Shown in pieces: positions 8,641-17,051 of a DNA stretch of 64,000 bases. Source of the DNA: Candidatus Pantoea gossypiicola (GTDB lineage Bacteria > Pseudomonadota > Gammaproteobacteria > Enterobacterales > Enterobacteriaceae); the NCBI RefSeq assembly GCF_008632075.1, contig NZ_VWVM01000013.1, positions 62,001 to 126,000 on the forward strand. Reading direction: 5' to 3'. How positions within the stretch are numbered: the stretch's first letter is position 1; each line of letters begins with the position of its first letter. The notes under the pieces were generated by a model, which saw nothing but the letters and a program-made list of their open reading frames with translations, did not search any database and was not told the origin of the DNA. Both the position numbers and the translations under genes were made by a program.

Positions 8641-9319
8641 CCTGTTCACGATGCGCGTGACTCACGCTCGCTTTCTGTGACCGCATTAATGGCTATATCT
8701 GGCACAAAGGTAAGGTGCCAGTAAGATGTTATTCCCAGGTGAAATTTCGTGTATTAAGTTAAAAATCATTAACTGTACATTGTAGGGTCTAGCAGAATGG
8801 ATTCTGATTTTCGCCCAAAGCAGACCCTCTCTGATTGATTGTGCTGAATCAACAAAACCTACCAGCTAAAGTCTAAGCTGATGCACCTTCATACAAGTGT
8901 CAACACTGTCAGACGCTTACAAACAGGCTGCGTATGACCGGCCTGAAGGAGAACGTGAATTAGGTGCGGGCGCTGACGGCGGCGGGACGGGGCAGAACTG
9001 ACGGACAAAACAGTGACCGGCTACATGACCTGTGGCTGGCTACCGGACTCCGCAGCCGCACTTGGGATGCGCTGGATGATGAGGCCCGGGCAGTGATGAA
9101 TGGCCTGTGGAAGCGAAAGCATTTCGTAAGCGGCACATATAGGCCGTATTGGCACTTATACATATTTGAGATCTGCTTTCTTTAGTGGCCGGTCATGTGG
9201 CAGCTTCACCTGATAAACAGCACTTGTTGAACTTATTTTAAACAATATACCTGTAGTTACTCACGTAAAGTAATTTATTGCCGATGATGTTTTAAACACT
9301 CATTATACGGAACCACAAC
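8641..9319. other. Gap before the MCP gene, no convincing gene
   Basis: An open frame at 8964-9185 (73 codons) has no ribosome site and resembles nothing I know; together with the frame that precedes it (from about 8920) it may be the debris of an old gene. Short hairpin CTGGCAC / GTGCCAG lies near 8699-8721. A sequence resembling half of a sigma-28 promoter (GCCGATGA at 9280-9287) precedes the MCP gene, with TAAAG at 9266 too close for a proper -35. Confidence 0.4.
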
Positions 9320-10960
9320 ATGTTCAAAAATCTCAGGCTGACGACCGGCATTGCCGCAGTACTCATCATCTTCACTGCCCTGCTTGCCCTAACGGGTGCG
9401 CTTTTTTACGCCTCAGCCCTGAAGGCCGACAAAAATTTTATCAGTGCCCGCCAGCTTACCCTGCAGCAGCAGTATCTTGGCGATACGGTCCAGACGCTTA
9501 TAAAAACACGCGTTACCATTAACCGCGTAGCCATTCGCTTTCTGAAAAACCAGAGTGACCCGGCTTCACTTGCCGCGATGTCTGCACTTCTTGATAACGC
9601 GGTGCAGACGGCCACCGAGGCCCAGACTTTATTCAGAGCCTGGCAGGCCGTTCACCGTGAGACAGGTCAGAGCAAAGCGGAAGACGTCAAAGTGGCCAGT
9701 GCATTCCAGGCTATGTATACCACGATGCAGGCATCTGCCAATTTCCTTAAGCAGGGAAATTATCAGGCCTATGGTCATCTTGACGCACAAGCTGCACAGG
9801 ACCAGCTTGAGCGTAACTATGAGAGCTGGCGGACGGTTAACAATAACCTGATGCAGCAGACCTTACAACAGAACCAGCAGGGGCTGGCGGATGTGCGGTG
9901 GACGCTGCTGGCTGTGGCATTTTCAGCCTTTTTCATCATCATTGCCGTCTGGCTGGGGCTGAAAACGTTACTGCTCGGTCCGGTCAACAGGCTGACGGGC
10001 TATATCCGCGCAATTTCCGCAGGTAACCTTGTGTCGGAAATCAGTGATGAGGGCCGAAATGAGGTAGGGCTCCTCGTGGCTGAATTAAAGTTGATGCGGA
10101 ATGCGCTTGCCACTACCGTCAGGTCAGTTGGTGACGCGGCGCATTCTATCTTAACCGGCGCGTCAGAGGTTTCTGCCGGCAGCACGGATTTGTCCTCGCG
10201 TACAGAACAGCAGGCGGCGGCGCTTGAAGAAACCGCCGCCAGCATGGAGCAGATTACATCCACGGTGAAACTGAATGCCGAAAATGCCCAGCAGGCGTCT
10301 GCTGTGGCCAGAGAAGCGGCGGCCATAGCTACGCAGGGCGGTGAAACCGTTGGCAGGGTTATCACCAACATGGAAAGTATCAGTGAAAGCTCAGAGAAAA
10401 TGGCGGGTATTATCGAAATTATCGACGGCATAGCCTTCCAGACTAATATTCTGGCCCTCAATGCTGCCGTTGAAGCCGCACGTGCGGGCGAGCAGGGGCG
10501 CGGGTTTGCTGTCGTTGCGGGTGAGGTCCGCTCCCTGGCGGGCCGCAGTGCGGTAGCCGCACAGGATATAAAACAGCTTATTGAACAGTCGGCACTGCGT
10601 ATCAGAAGCGGTGCTGATCATGCCTTAGAGGCCGGGAAATCGATGTCCGGTATTGTCATCTCTGTCAACCGTGTGACTACGCTGACGGAAGAAATCGCAT
10701 CCTCATCAGTGGAACAGACGCGCGGTATTGAGCAGGTCAGCAAAGCCGTTTCGGAAATGGATGGCGTCACCCAGCAGAACGCAGCACTGGTTGAACAGTC
10801 GGCCAGCGCGGCGGCGTCCCTTGAGGAGCAGGCTGCCCATCTGCGTCAGGCCGTTGAGATCTTTAAAACCGGCAGGTCTGACGAAAAACTTACTGAAGCT
10901 GCTACGCCTGTAAAAAATATGAGCTTGACAACCACAAGTTCTGGCTGGCAGTCATTCTGA
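9320..10960 (+). CDS. Methyl-accepting chemotaxis protein (Tar/Tsr type)
   Basis: 546-residue inner-membrane chemoreceptor. TM1 lies at about 9-30, a periplasmic ligand domain of the four-helix TarH type at 31-190, TM2 at about 192-215, then HAMP and the cytoplasmic coiled-coil. The hairpin tip carries [20 protein letters not shown], the core that contacts CheW and CheA. The last five residues GWQSF fit the xWxxF tether for CheR/CheB, so it should be methylated efficiently. It stands alone here; no che or flagellar genes adjoin it except the distant cheZ at 22958. Confidence 0.93.
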   Translation: MFKNLRLTTGIAAVLIIFTALLALTGALFYASALKADKNFISARQLTLQQQYLGDTVQTLIKTRVTINRVAIRFLKNQSDPASLAAMSALLDNAVQTATEAQTLFRAWQAVHRETGQSKAEDVKVASAFQAMYTTMQASANFLKQGNYQAYGHLDAQAAQDQLERNYESWRTVNNNLMQQTLQQNQQGLADVRWTLLAVAFSAFFIIIAVWLGLKTLLLGPVNRLTGYIRAISAGNLVSEISDEGRNEVGLLVAELKLMRNALATTVRSVGDAAHSILTGASEVSAGSTDLSSRTEQQAAALEETAASMEQITSTVKLNAENAQQASAVAREAAAIATQGGETVGRVITNMESISESSEKMAGIIEIIDGIAFQTNILALNAAVEAARAGEQGRGFAVVAGEVRSLAGRSAVAAQDIKQLIEQSALRIRSGADHALEAGKSMSGIVISVNRVTTLTEEIASSSVEQTRGIEQVSKAVSEMDGVTQQNAALVEQSASAAASLEEQAAHLRQAVEIFKTGRSDEKLTEAATPVKNMSLTTTSSGWQSF

Positions 10961-10984
10961 TAAAATCCGGTTCCGGTTTCTGCC

Positions 10985-11320
10985 ATGGTAACAGATGCAA
11001 GATCCGGTTTACTGGCCACTGCTGAGGTGCTGCTGATGAGCTCCAGCTGTTCCGACACGTCGCAGCCCAGCGGACTAAGTTCACAACCACACGCCGGGCA
11101 GAGCGCCTCCTCCGGCTGCAGCGTTAAGGTTTCGCATTGCAGATACGCCAGCAGCGGTTCACGGGCGGAAGACTAGCGTAGCGGCTATGGCAGTGCAGGG
11201 TCATGCTGCTCACCCAGAACCTCACATATCTCTTCCAGCAGGCCGCTGATGCGCTCCTCAGTATCGCATATTTGACGCTGCGTTTTCTTCCGCAACTCTA
11301 GGGCGCAGCTGAACTGAATG
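10985..11320 (-). pseudogene. IS66-family tnpC (transposase) remnant
   Basis: The reverse strand reads pieces that match the zinc-finger region of IS66 transposases: REPLLAYLQCETLTL, then CPACGCELSPLGCDVSEQL, preceded by a short coiled-coil-like stretch ending LGEQHDPALP. Stops and frame changes interrupt it and both ends are missing, so it is a fragment, sitting directly behind the MCP gene. Confidence 0.6.
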
Positions 11321-11360
11321 CCAACGCTCAAGAATGTTCAGTCCTGCCCATATCTATTAA

Positions 11361-11390
11361 TATGTCCGCTTCTCGCTCATATTGGACGAC
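11361..11390. repeat. Interspersed repeat, copy a (left of recombinase)
   Basis: Reads TATGTCCGCTTCTCGCTCAT then ATTGGACG, the left-half form of the repeat whose best copy is at 19377-19445; here the second arm is degraded. It lies 35 bases before the tyrosine recombinase gene. Confidence 0.55.
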
Positions 11391-11425
11391 CATAATCACA
11401 TCTCCTAACCCAAAGGAGATTGAGC

Positions 11426-12028
11426 ATGACAACATTCCCATGGAACAAGGGCCGTCTTATTGGCCAGAAACGGCCTCTTCAGATCTCTCATATCTGGGGA
11501 ATCCGTATCAGACTTGAGCTGGAAGGAAAAGTACGCGATTTAGCTCTGTTTAACATGGCTCTGGACAGTAAACTTCGGGGCTGTGATCTGGTTAAGCTAA
11601 AAGTTTCTGATGTGGCCTATGGGCACTCTGTTTCGGGCAGAGCGACAGTGCTGCAGCAAAAAACGGGAAGCCCCGTTCAGTTTGAACTGACTAAGGGAAC
11701 CAGAGAGGCTGTAACCGCGTGGATTAAAATGGCTCATCTACTTAGTAGCGACTATCTGTTCCAGTCCCGCGTCGGTTCTTCACGACATATCTCAACAAGG
11801 CAATATAACCGTATTTTTCATGGATGGATTGATAAGCTGGGTCTCGACGAGACTCTGTACAGTACGCATTCTATGCGAAGAACCAAGCCATATCTGATCT
11901 ATAAAAAAACGAAAAATCTTCGAGTAATCCAGCTACTGTTAGGTCACAAAAAACTCGAAAGTACAGTCCGTTATCTCGGTATTGAAGTGGATGATGCCCT
12001 GGAGATATCTGAGTCTATTGAAGTTTAA
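11426..12028 (+). CDS. Small tyrosine recombinase/integrase
   Basis: 200 residues comprising only the catalytic half of a tyrosine recombinase. LDSKLRGCDLVKL carries the first Arg, HSMRRTK is the H-x-x-R box, LLGHKKLESTVRYLG holds the final His and the Tyr nucleophile. The N-terminal DNA-clamp domain usual in phage integrases is nearly absent, as in FimB/FimE-sized enzymes. The ATG at 11426 has AAGGAG seven bases upstream. It lies between two halves of the interspersed repeat (11361 and 12054). Substrate sites are unknown. Confidence 0.82.
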   Translation: MTTFPWNKGRLIGQKRPLQISHIWGIRIRLELEGKVRDLALFNMALDSKLRGCDLVKLKVSDVAYGHSVSGRATVLQQKTGSPVQFELTKGTREAVTAWIKMAHLLSSDYLFQSRVGSSRHISTRQYNRIFHGWIDKLGLDETLYSTHSMRRTKPYLIYKKTKNLRVIQLLLGHKKLESTVRYLGIEVDDALEISESIEV

Positions 12029-12034
12029 TTTGTG

Positions 12035-12054
12035 AGGGCTGCAACAGCAGCCCT
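12035..12054. terminator. Hairpin after the recombinase gene
   Basis: Perfect 8-bp stem AGGGCTGC / GCAGCCCT with an AACA loop, seven bases after the stop. No T-run follows, so it may be a weak terminator or a structural site linked to the recombinase. Confidence 0.45.
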
Positions 12055-12073
12055 GTGCCAGAAGCGGACGTTC
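12054..12073. repeat. Interspersed repeat, copy b (right of recombinase)
   Basis: TGTGCCAGAAGCGGACG, the right-half form of the repeat (compare GCCAGAA at 19431). It closes the segment that holds the recombinase gene. Confidence 0.5.
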
Positions 12074-12112
12074 AATCCTCCCCTTTCAGGCGTTATCTAT
12101 CACAAGTCTTTA

Positions 12113-12730
12113 CTATTGCACAGCCATCGCCAGGCGAATCCCAACTGCAGTAAAGGCCAGTGCCACGCTCCAACGAATGCCGGTCATCACCCTAGGATTT
12201 CCTAATACATAATGACTAACAGATGATGCAAAAGCACCATACAGAGAAAATACTGCAAAAGTCAGGGCCGTAAAAATAGCTGAAAGAATCAACATACTCT
12301 GTGTGGGATGTACATCACCGGAGGCGATAAACTGCGGAAGGAATGCTAGGAAAAATAGCGAAAGTTTGGGATTAAGAAGATTGGCAACTACCGCCCGTAT
12401 TATCAAGGCGCCAGGAGATAACTCCTGCCTGAGACCATCAGCGGTTAAAAGTGTCTTATCCCGTAGAGTTTGCCACGCCATAAGCAGCAGGTAAGCCACA
12501 CCGGTATACTTCACAATGGAAAATAGTAACGGACTGGCATGTAGCAGGGCGGCAAGGCCTGTAACTGCAGCCAGCATATGAGGCAAAACCCCGAGAGTGC
12601 ATCCGGCAGCAGCAATTATTGCGCTACGTTTACCCTGCCTGAGGCCGGCAGAAAGCGTGATGATGGCACCAGTACCGGGTGACATAACAATTAGCAGAGA
12701 TGTCACCAGAAAATCGTTATAGAGTATCAA
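12113..12730 (-). CDS. LysE/RhtB-family exporter
   Basis: 205-residue inner-membrane protein with about six membrane segments and the family motif SPGTGAIITLSAGLRQG near the N-terminus. LysE/RhtB proteins export amino acids or derivatives. It starts at a TTG with GAGGGG eight bases upstream. The AraC regulator gene ends about 90 bases upstream in the same direction, which suggests that it is the regulator of this exporter. Confidence 0.88.
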   Translation of the reverse strand: MILYNDFLVTSLLIVMSPGTGAIITLSAGLRQGKRSAIIAAAGCTLGVLPHMLAAVTGLAALLHASPLLFSIVKYTGVAYLLLMAWQTLRDKTLLTADGLRQELSPGALIIRAVVANLLNPKLSLFFLAFLPQFIASGDVHPTQSMLILSAIFTALTFAVFSLYGAFASSVSHYVLGNPRVMTGIRWSVALAFTAVGIRLAMAVQ

Positions 12731-12821
12731 ATTTTACCCCTCATCGACAGCTGAAATAATCGTTTCAGTATTCGATTAAGAGGTTTCTCTGTCTTGAATA
12801 AAATTGCAGCGACACTGACAG

Positions 12822-13631
12822 CTATATTTTTGAAATCTGTTGCGCATAAAGGCCCGGCGTATAGCCATAGCTGCGACCAAACAGACGGGTCATGTGGCTT
12901 TGATCCGCAAATCCACCCGCAATGGCTGCATCAGCAAGGTTCATTCCGCCCCTGATAAGCTTTCGAACCAGGGACAGGCGTCGCTGCATAAGATAGGCAT
13001 GCGGGGTCAGTCCACTGTAATGCGCAAAAGCGCGTAAAAATGTAAACTGCCCGAGTCCGGCAATCGCCGCCAGTTCAGTAAGAGATGTGGCACTCTCCGG
13101 CGCGTCATCCATTTTTTGCTTCGCGTATAACACACCTTTTATGGGCATGTTCATCTGAATCCGGGGCATTTGGGCCAATGCTTTGGTCAGGACTAACAAT
13201 GCTTCATCCGCAGCCAGCTTTTCTACATCGCTATTACCACTGATAATGACTTGATATAACTGGTTGAAGTTTTTTGCCATGCCAGCATTCGTCGATACAG
13301 GCAGGGCAAATTCTCCGCTGGCATATTTACCATCAGAAATATCGATAAAGCATTGATTTATAATTTCTTTATCAAAATAAAGCATCCGCCAGGATCGCGG
13401 GCCATTGAGTGGTGTCCCGTCGTGAACTTCCCCCGGGTTAACAGCGATAACATCACCCGCGTTCGACTCGACATGTCCGCGCCCACTCAGGGATTTTTGC
13501 CCGCCGCTGTCCATCAAACCAATACCGAACTGGTCGTGAGTATGCCGCCCGAATGAAATGTCGCTGTTGGCGTTTATTGCCTCGACACCCGCTACAGTTA
13601 TGGGGAGGAGTTCAATGGAATGTTGACGCAC
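12822..13631 (-). CDS. AraC-family regulator with cupin sensor domain
   Basis: 269 residues when started at the GTG at 13631, four bases after the stop of the chorismate-mutase gene. The N-terminal AraC_binding cupin begins at IELLPITVAG, with HTHDQFGIG as its first strand pair; two C-terminal helix-turn-helix motifs include SLTELAAIAGLG and NLADAAIAGGFADQSHMTRLF. ATGs further upstream (13679, 13694) would overlap the previous gene and have no ribosome site. The relatives commonly sit beside LysE exporters, as here. Confidence 0.85.
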   Translation of the reverse strand: MRQHSIELLPITVAGVEAINANSDISFGRHTHDQFGIGLMDSGGQKSLSGRGHVESNAGDVIAVNPGEVHDGTPLNGPRSWRMLYFDKEIINQCFIDISDGKYASGEFALPVSTNAGMAKNFNQLYQVIISGNSDVEKLAADEALLVLTKALAQMPRIQMNMPIKGVLYAKQKMDDAPESATSLTELAAIAGLGQFTFLRAFAHYSGLTPHAYLMQRRLSLVRKLIRGGMNLADAAIAGGFADQSHMTRLFGRSYGYTPGLYAQQISKI

Positions 13632-13635
13632 GATG

Positions 13636-13932
13636 TCAGCATTTCTCCTGTCGCAGTTGGTCGTGTTGCGTGAGTTCATAATCGATAAACGCATCGATCA
13701 TAGTCCGGCAGACCTTTTCGATAATCCCTGTAGGAAGTCCTGCTTCAGTCGCCTGTTTACTTACCTTGTCGATTACCTGCTTGACACGGTCTGGAGCACG
13801 CACGGCTGAATGGTCACTTTTGAAAGCTGCTGCAGCTTTAACACACTGGCTGCATTGCGCGATCATTTTAACCAGTTCACTGTCAATCTGATCGATACGG
13901 TTTCTGACGTCCTCAATTGACGAAAAACTCAT
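13636..13932 (-). CDS. Chorismate mutase-fold protein
   Basis: 98 residues, all-helical AroQ-type: IEDVRNRIDQIDSELVKMIA is the first helix with the conserved Arg, and RAPDRVKQVIDKV matches the second helix region. The size and the ending resemble PchB-like isochorismate pyruvate lyase/chorismate mutase proteins. The gene is immediately upstream of the AraC regulator. No salicylate or siderophore genes adjoin it, so the pathway is unknown. Confidence 0.8.
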   Translation of the reverse strand: MSFSSIEDVRNRIDQIDSELVKMIAQCSQCVKAAAAFKSDHSAVRAPDRVKQVIDKVSKQATEAGLPTGIIEKVCRTMIDAFIDYELTQHDQLRQEKC

Positions 13933-14087
13933 CACAACCCCATCTAACTAGTACATGGATGCGATAGATTACACAAATTTTCGTTTCAAAACAGTAAAGT
14001 CTGTCTAAAAGAGAGATATACCAAAGAATTCAATCAAGAATATGCCGGTATTAGCAATGCGATAAAAGAGATAGGGCAAATGTCTGC

Positions 14088-14140
14088 TCTTCGCTCATAG
14101 CTGACCTTACTATGCTGCCAGAAGCTGACGCAGCTTAACA
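14088..14140. repeat. Interspersed repeat, copy c (degenerate)
   Basis: Contains TGTCTGCTCTTCGCTCATAG, then CTGACC and, 16 bases on, CTGCCAGAAGCTGACG. This is the same two-part order as the copy at 19377-19445, with several substitutions. Confidence 0.5.
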
Positions 14141-14207
14141 TCGTGCTATGGTGATTTATTTTGAGAAGTTCAGCGAAAGTAATTCTTTCAAGTAAAAGGA
14201 GTGTCAA

Positions 14208-14726
14208 ATGAATTTAGAAACTGCGCGCTTAAGGCTTGAACCCTACCATGACTCACACTACGAAGGCTTAAGGGTAATGGAAAGCGATTCTGGCGTGATG
14301 CGGTATATCAGCAAAGGGGTTGTTAAAACACCAGAAGAGACTTGGGAAAGCATCAGGCGTGTTCAGGCCAGATGGCAGAAATATGGATTTTCGTGGTGGG
14401 TTCTCAAAGAGAAGGCTTCCGGGGTCATTGTTGGAGCAGCATGCCTTCAATATCTGGCAAACGTTGAAGGTGCACCCTTAGAGATTGGCTGGCGGCTCGT
14501 CCCAGAACAGAATGGCAAAGGCTATGCAACAGAAGCGGCTAAAGCGATTATTGATTTCGCGGCAGAGCAGATAGGCGCAACGTATTTAGTGGCTGTTGCC
14601 GACCCTGAAAATTCGCCCTCTCAGCGAGTGATGCAGCGATTAGGCATGACTTACAAAGCAATAGAACAGCATTATGATGTGCCCTGCGTAGTTTATGAAC
14701 TTAGCATTCAGCGTGCTCAATCGTAA
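14208..14726 (+). CDS. GNAT N-acetyltransferase (RimJ/RimL type)
   Basis: 172 residues. ETARLRLEPYHDSHYEGL opens the fold, and the acetyl-CoA site is visible in RLVPEQNGKGYATEAAKAII (Q/R-x-x-G-x-G/A-like). VADPENSPSQRVMQRLGM follows as in RimJ/RimL acetyltransferases, which acetylate N-termini or small amines. AAAGGAG precedes the ATG. A single-gene unit; substrate unknown. Confidence 0.9.
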   Translation: MNLETARLRLEPYHDSHYEGLRVMESDSGVMRYISKGVVKTPEETWESIRRVQARWQKYGFSWWVLKEKASGVIVGAACLQYLANVEGAPLEIGWRLVPEQNGKGYATEAAKAIIDFAAEQIGATYLVAVADPENSPSQRVMQRLGMTYKAIEQHYDVPCVVYELSIQRAQS

Positions 14727-14740
14727 TGGGGATGTGAACA

Positions 14741-14770
14741 CGATGTCCGCTTTTTGCCAGAAGCAGACAC
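14741..14770. repeat. Interspersed repeat, copy d
   Basis: CGATGTCCGCTTTTTGCCAG followed by AAGCAGACAC, just after the GNAT gene. It is the right-half form with arms GTCCGCTT / AAGCAGAC, one mismatch. Confidence 0.55.
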
Positions 14771-14961
14771 AACAAAATTTTTTGTACACGTACGACTTTC
14801 AGGCGCTCAGATTGCTAAAAGCAAGTTGCAGCACTTTCACCTGACGTCAGGGTTTCTGCCCGTTCTGGAGCTATCAGTAATCTTATACTACACATAAGCG
14901 CAGAATGCAGAATGTTCAACGGACCGGATTAAGCACGGTCCGTTGTCCACTTTTAGGCTGT

Positions 14962-15356
14962 TCAGGGCCTATCGATCCGGCTCACTTTCATAAACGTTTC
15001 ATCCGCTTTACCGTAGACACGCCCACTGACGCGGACCTTTTCACTGGCCTGATACACCTGACCGCGAAAGGCGCTGCGGGGAGCCATGAACCTGACGGTG
15101 TCGCTTGAGTCGCGGAAGAGATAGTGCCCTGGCTTCTGCTCATGAATGATATAACCCTCAAGCGTTACGTACCCCCCCTGCCTGAAGTCCCTGATTACTT
15201 TTGCTTTAGTCGCAAGCGTATCTTCTGTACCCTTTTTCGCGGCGTCTTCTCTGTGTGGGGGGGCGCTTTTTCTCCTGCCCGGTATCCGCCTGAAGATGCT
15301 CCGGCATTTCCGCAAAGGGCAGCAAGCAAAACTGCAAAAAATAGCTTTTTCTTCAT
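14962..15356 (-). pseudogene. YgiW/YdeI-family stress protein, split by a frameshift in a homopolymer
   Basis: Two frames make one protein. From the ATG at 15356 (AGGAG upstream) the frame encodes a Sec signal peptide, MKKKLFFAVLLAALCGNAGA, then GGYRAGEKAPP. The BOF-type OB-fold domain (DFRQGGYVTLEGYI, HYLFRDSSDTV, VRVSGRVYG) continues in another frame. The switch point is a run of seven Gs on the + strand at 15257-15263; one extra base (or two fewer) would restore a normal YgiW-like periplasmic protein of about 130 residues. Could be a pseudogene, a sequencing error or a slippage switch. Confidence 0.75.
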
Positions 15357-15408
15357 TGTCAGCTCCTCTTGAAGTTACCTGTCAGTTGGGGAAGGAAGTG
15401 ACCGTCAG

Positions 15409-16209
15409 TCAGCCATTGTTGCGGAAGCCGGGATAAAGGCTCATTCCCCCGTCGATAAACAGCGTCGCACCGTGCACGTAATCTGACAGGTCGCTTGCCA
15501 GCCAGACCACGGCGTTTGCCACATCTTCCGGCACGCCGATCCGGCCATAGGGAACAAGCTCAAGCAGTTTTTCTTCTGCTCCGCCCTTAATTGAGTCAGC
15601 GTTGATGGCCGTTTTGATGGCGCCGGGAGCCACCGCATTCACGCGAATACGCTCTTCTCCTATCTCCTGGGCAATACTCCGCATCAGAAGATCCACGCCA
15701 CCCTTTGATGCTGAATAGTTGACATGTCCTGCCCAGGGAATAACCTGATGCACCGAGCTCATGTGAACTATCTTGCCGGCGGCGCGGCTCAGCTCAGGTT
15801 TAAACTGCTGCTGCCTGAACTGACGCAGGGCGGCGCGGGCGCAGAGTAACTGTCCGGTCAGGTTAACACTGATAACGCTGTTCCAGTCGGCAAGCGTCAT
15901 ATCACCGAACGACGCGTCTTTCTGCAGGCCAGAGTTCGCCACAAGAATATCCAGCCGGCCAAAGGTGCTTACCGCGGCCGCAATCAGTTTATCGACATCC
16001 GCTTCGACAGACACATCGCCAGCCACAGCGATAGCCTGGCCTCCGTGCGCCCGAATCTTTTCTGCCAGCGATTCAGCAGGCTCGCGGTGGCTGTGATAAT
16101 TGATGGTGACGGCTGCACCAGCAGCAGCCAGCGCCTCAGCGCAGGCGTAGCCCAGCCCTGAGCTGGCGCCGGTTACTAGGGCTACCTGTCCTTCAAGTGA
16201 AATTCGCAT
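15409..16209 (-). CDS. Short-chain dehydrogenase/reductase, glucose 1-dehydrogenase-like
   Basis: 266 residues with a Rossmann NAD(P) site VTGASSGLGYACAEALA, NxxG-type LVANSGLQ, catalytic Ser in MSSVHQVIP and YSASKGG (Tyr/Lys), and a C-terminal HGATLFIDGGMSLYPGF as in glucose 1-dehydrogenases. The ATG at 16209 has AGGAGAG upstream; a longer frame from 16242 has none. Stands alone on the - strand; the natural substrate is uncertain. Confidence 0.88.
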   Translation of the reverse strand: MRISLEGQVALVTGASSGLGYACAEALAAAGAAVTINYHSHREPAESLAEKIRAHGGQAIAVAGDVSVEADVDKLIAAAVSTFGRLDILVANSGLQKDASFGDMTLADWNSVISVNLTGQLLCARAALRQFRQQQFKPELSRAAGKIVHMSSVHQVIPWAGHVNYSASKGGVDLLMRSIAQEIGEERIRVNAVAPGAIKTAINADSIKGGAEEKLLELVPYGRIGVPEDVANAVVWLASDLSDYVHGATLFIDGGMSLYPGFRNNG

Positions 16210-16331
16210 TAAAACTCTCCTGATTAAATTTGCCTGGGTCATCGCTAAGCAGGAAGCAGGCGTCCTAAACTAAAATCATTAAGCGCAAGACGGGTTGTCC
16301 GTTTGCCATTTATGCGCAGCGCGCAGGGCCT

Positions 16332-16982
16332 TCAGGCTGCGCGCTGCCGGTAATAATCGCAGTAGGCCGAAACTGGACATTCACTGCAGTGAGGCTTACG
16401 GGGCTTACAGATATTCATGCCCACGGCAATCAGCCACTCGTGCGCGTGTTTTTTGTATTCTTCCGGCGTAATGTCATTGAGCTGTTCGGCTGATTTTTCG
16501 TGCGTTGATGCCCTGACAATACCGAGACGATTTATCACCCTGTGAATATGTGTATCCACTGCGATAACGGGCTTTTCATATTTATAATTCAGCATCAGGT
16601 TCGCGCATTTTTGACCAATGCCGGGTAGCCTGAGAAGTTCTTCCTTTGTATCAGGGATACGGTTGTCATAATCGTCAACAATAATGTCGCACATCTTTTT
16701 TAAAGTGCGTGCCTTACGGTTATAATGAGCAACCGGCTTTATCAGCTCAATCAGCCTTTCATCAGAAAGCTTCCTGATGTCATCGAAATTTTTTACTTCG
16801 GCGTAGAGCGCATTGCAGGCCTTTACAGTACGTGCAGTGGTCGTGACCGTAGACAAAGCACACGAGACCAGATGCTTGAAAGGCGTACTCGACAGCCCGT
16901 TCCTCATCCAGTCATGCTCTGTTTCTTCATAGGTTGGCTGAGTATCTTTTAAAATCTCATAAATCTTTATGACTTTGTTCAT
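16332..16982 (-). CDS. Endonuclease III-like DNA glycosylase (HhH-GPD, 4Fe-4S)
   Basis: 216 residues. The helix-hairpin-helix LRLPGIGQKCANLML contains the lysine used by bifunctional glycosylases, AVDTHIHRVINRLG holds the catalytic Asp, and CKPRKPHCSECPVSAYC gives the C-x6-C-x2-C-x5-C iron-sulphur cluster. It should remove oxidised pyrimidines. The sequence is divergent and it is not in the rnf operon where chromosomal nth sits, so it is probably an additional enzyme. Confidence 0.87.
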   Translation of the reverse strand: MNKVIKIYEILKDTQPTYEETEHDWMRNGLSSTPFKHLVSCALSTVTTTARTVKACNALYAEVKNFDDIRKLSDERLIELIKPVAHYNRKARTLKKMCDIIVDDYDNRIPDTKEELLRLPGIGQKCANLMLNYKYEKPVIAVDTHIHRVINRLGIVRASTHEKSAEQLNDITPEEYKKHAHEWLIAVGMNICKPRKPHCSECPVSAYCDYYRQRAA

Positions 16983-17051
16983 GCTGTCTTACTGTAATTA
17001 ATGAGGGAGACGGGGCTGCGGATCTCCTGCGGCGGCAGGAGACCCTCATCT

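Noticed and set aside
8699-8721. CTGGCAC...GTGCCAG dyad considered as a sigma-54 site
   Set aside because: Lacks the TGC element at the needed spacing and no gene follows closely.
8964-9185. 73-codon frame before the MCP gene
   Set aside because: No start signal and no family; listed only as part of the gap.
10000-10461. 153-codon reverse frame inside the MCP gene
   Set aside because: Shadow of the Ala-rich chemoreceptor coding sequence; the + strand protein is unmistakable.
12035-12054. Hairpin considered as an integron attC site
   Set aside because: Only 20 bases with no extrahelical bases or RYYYAAC core; the recombinase is not an IntI type.
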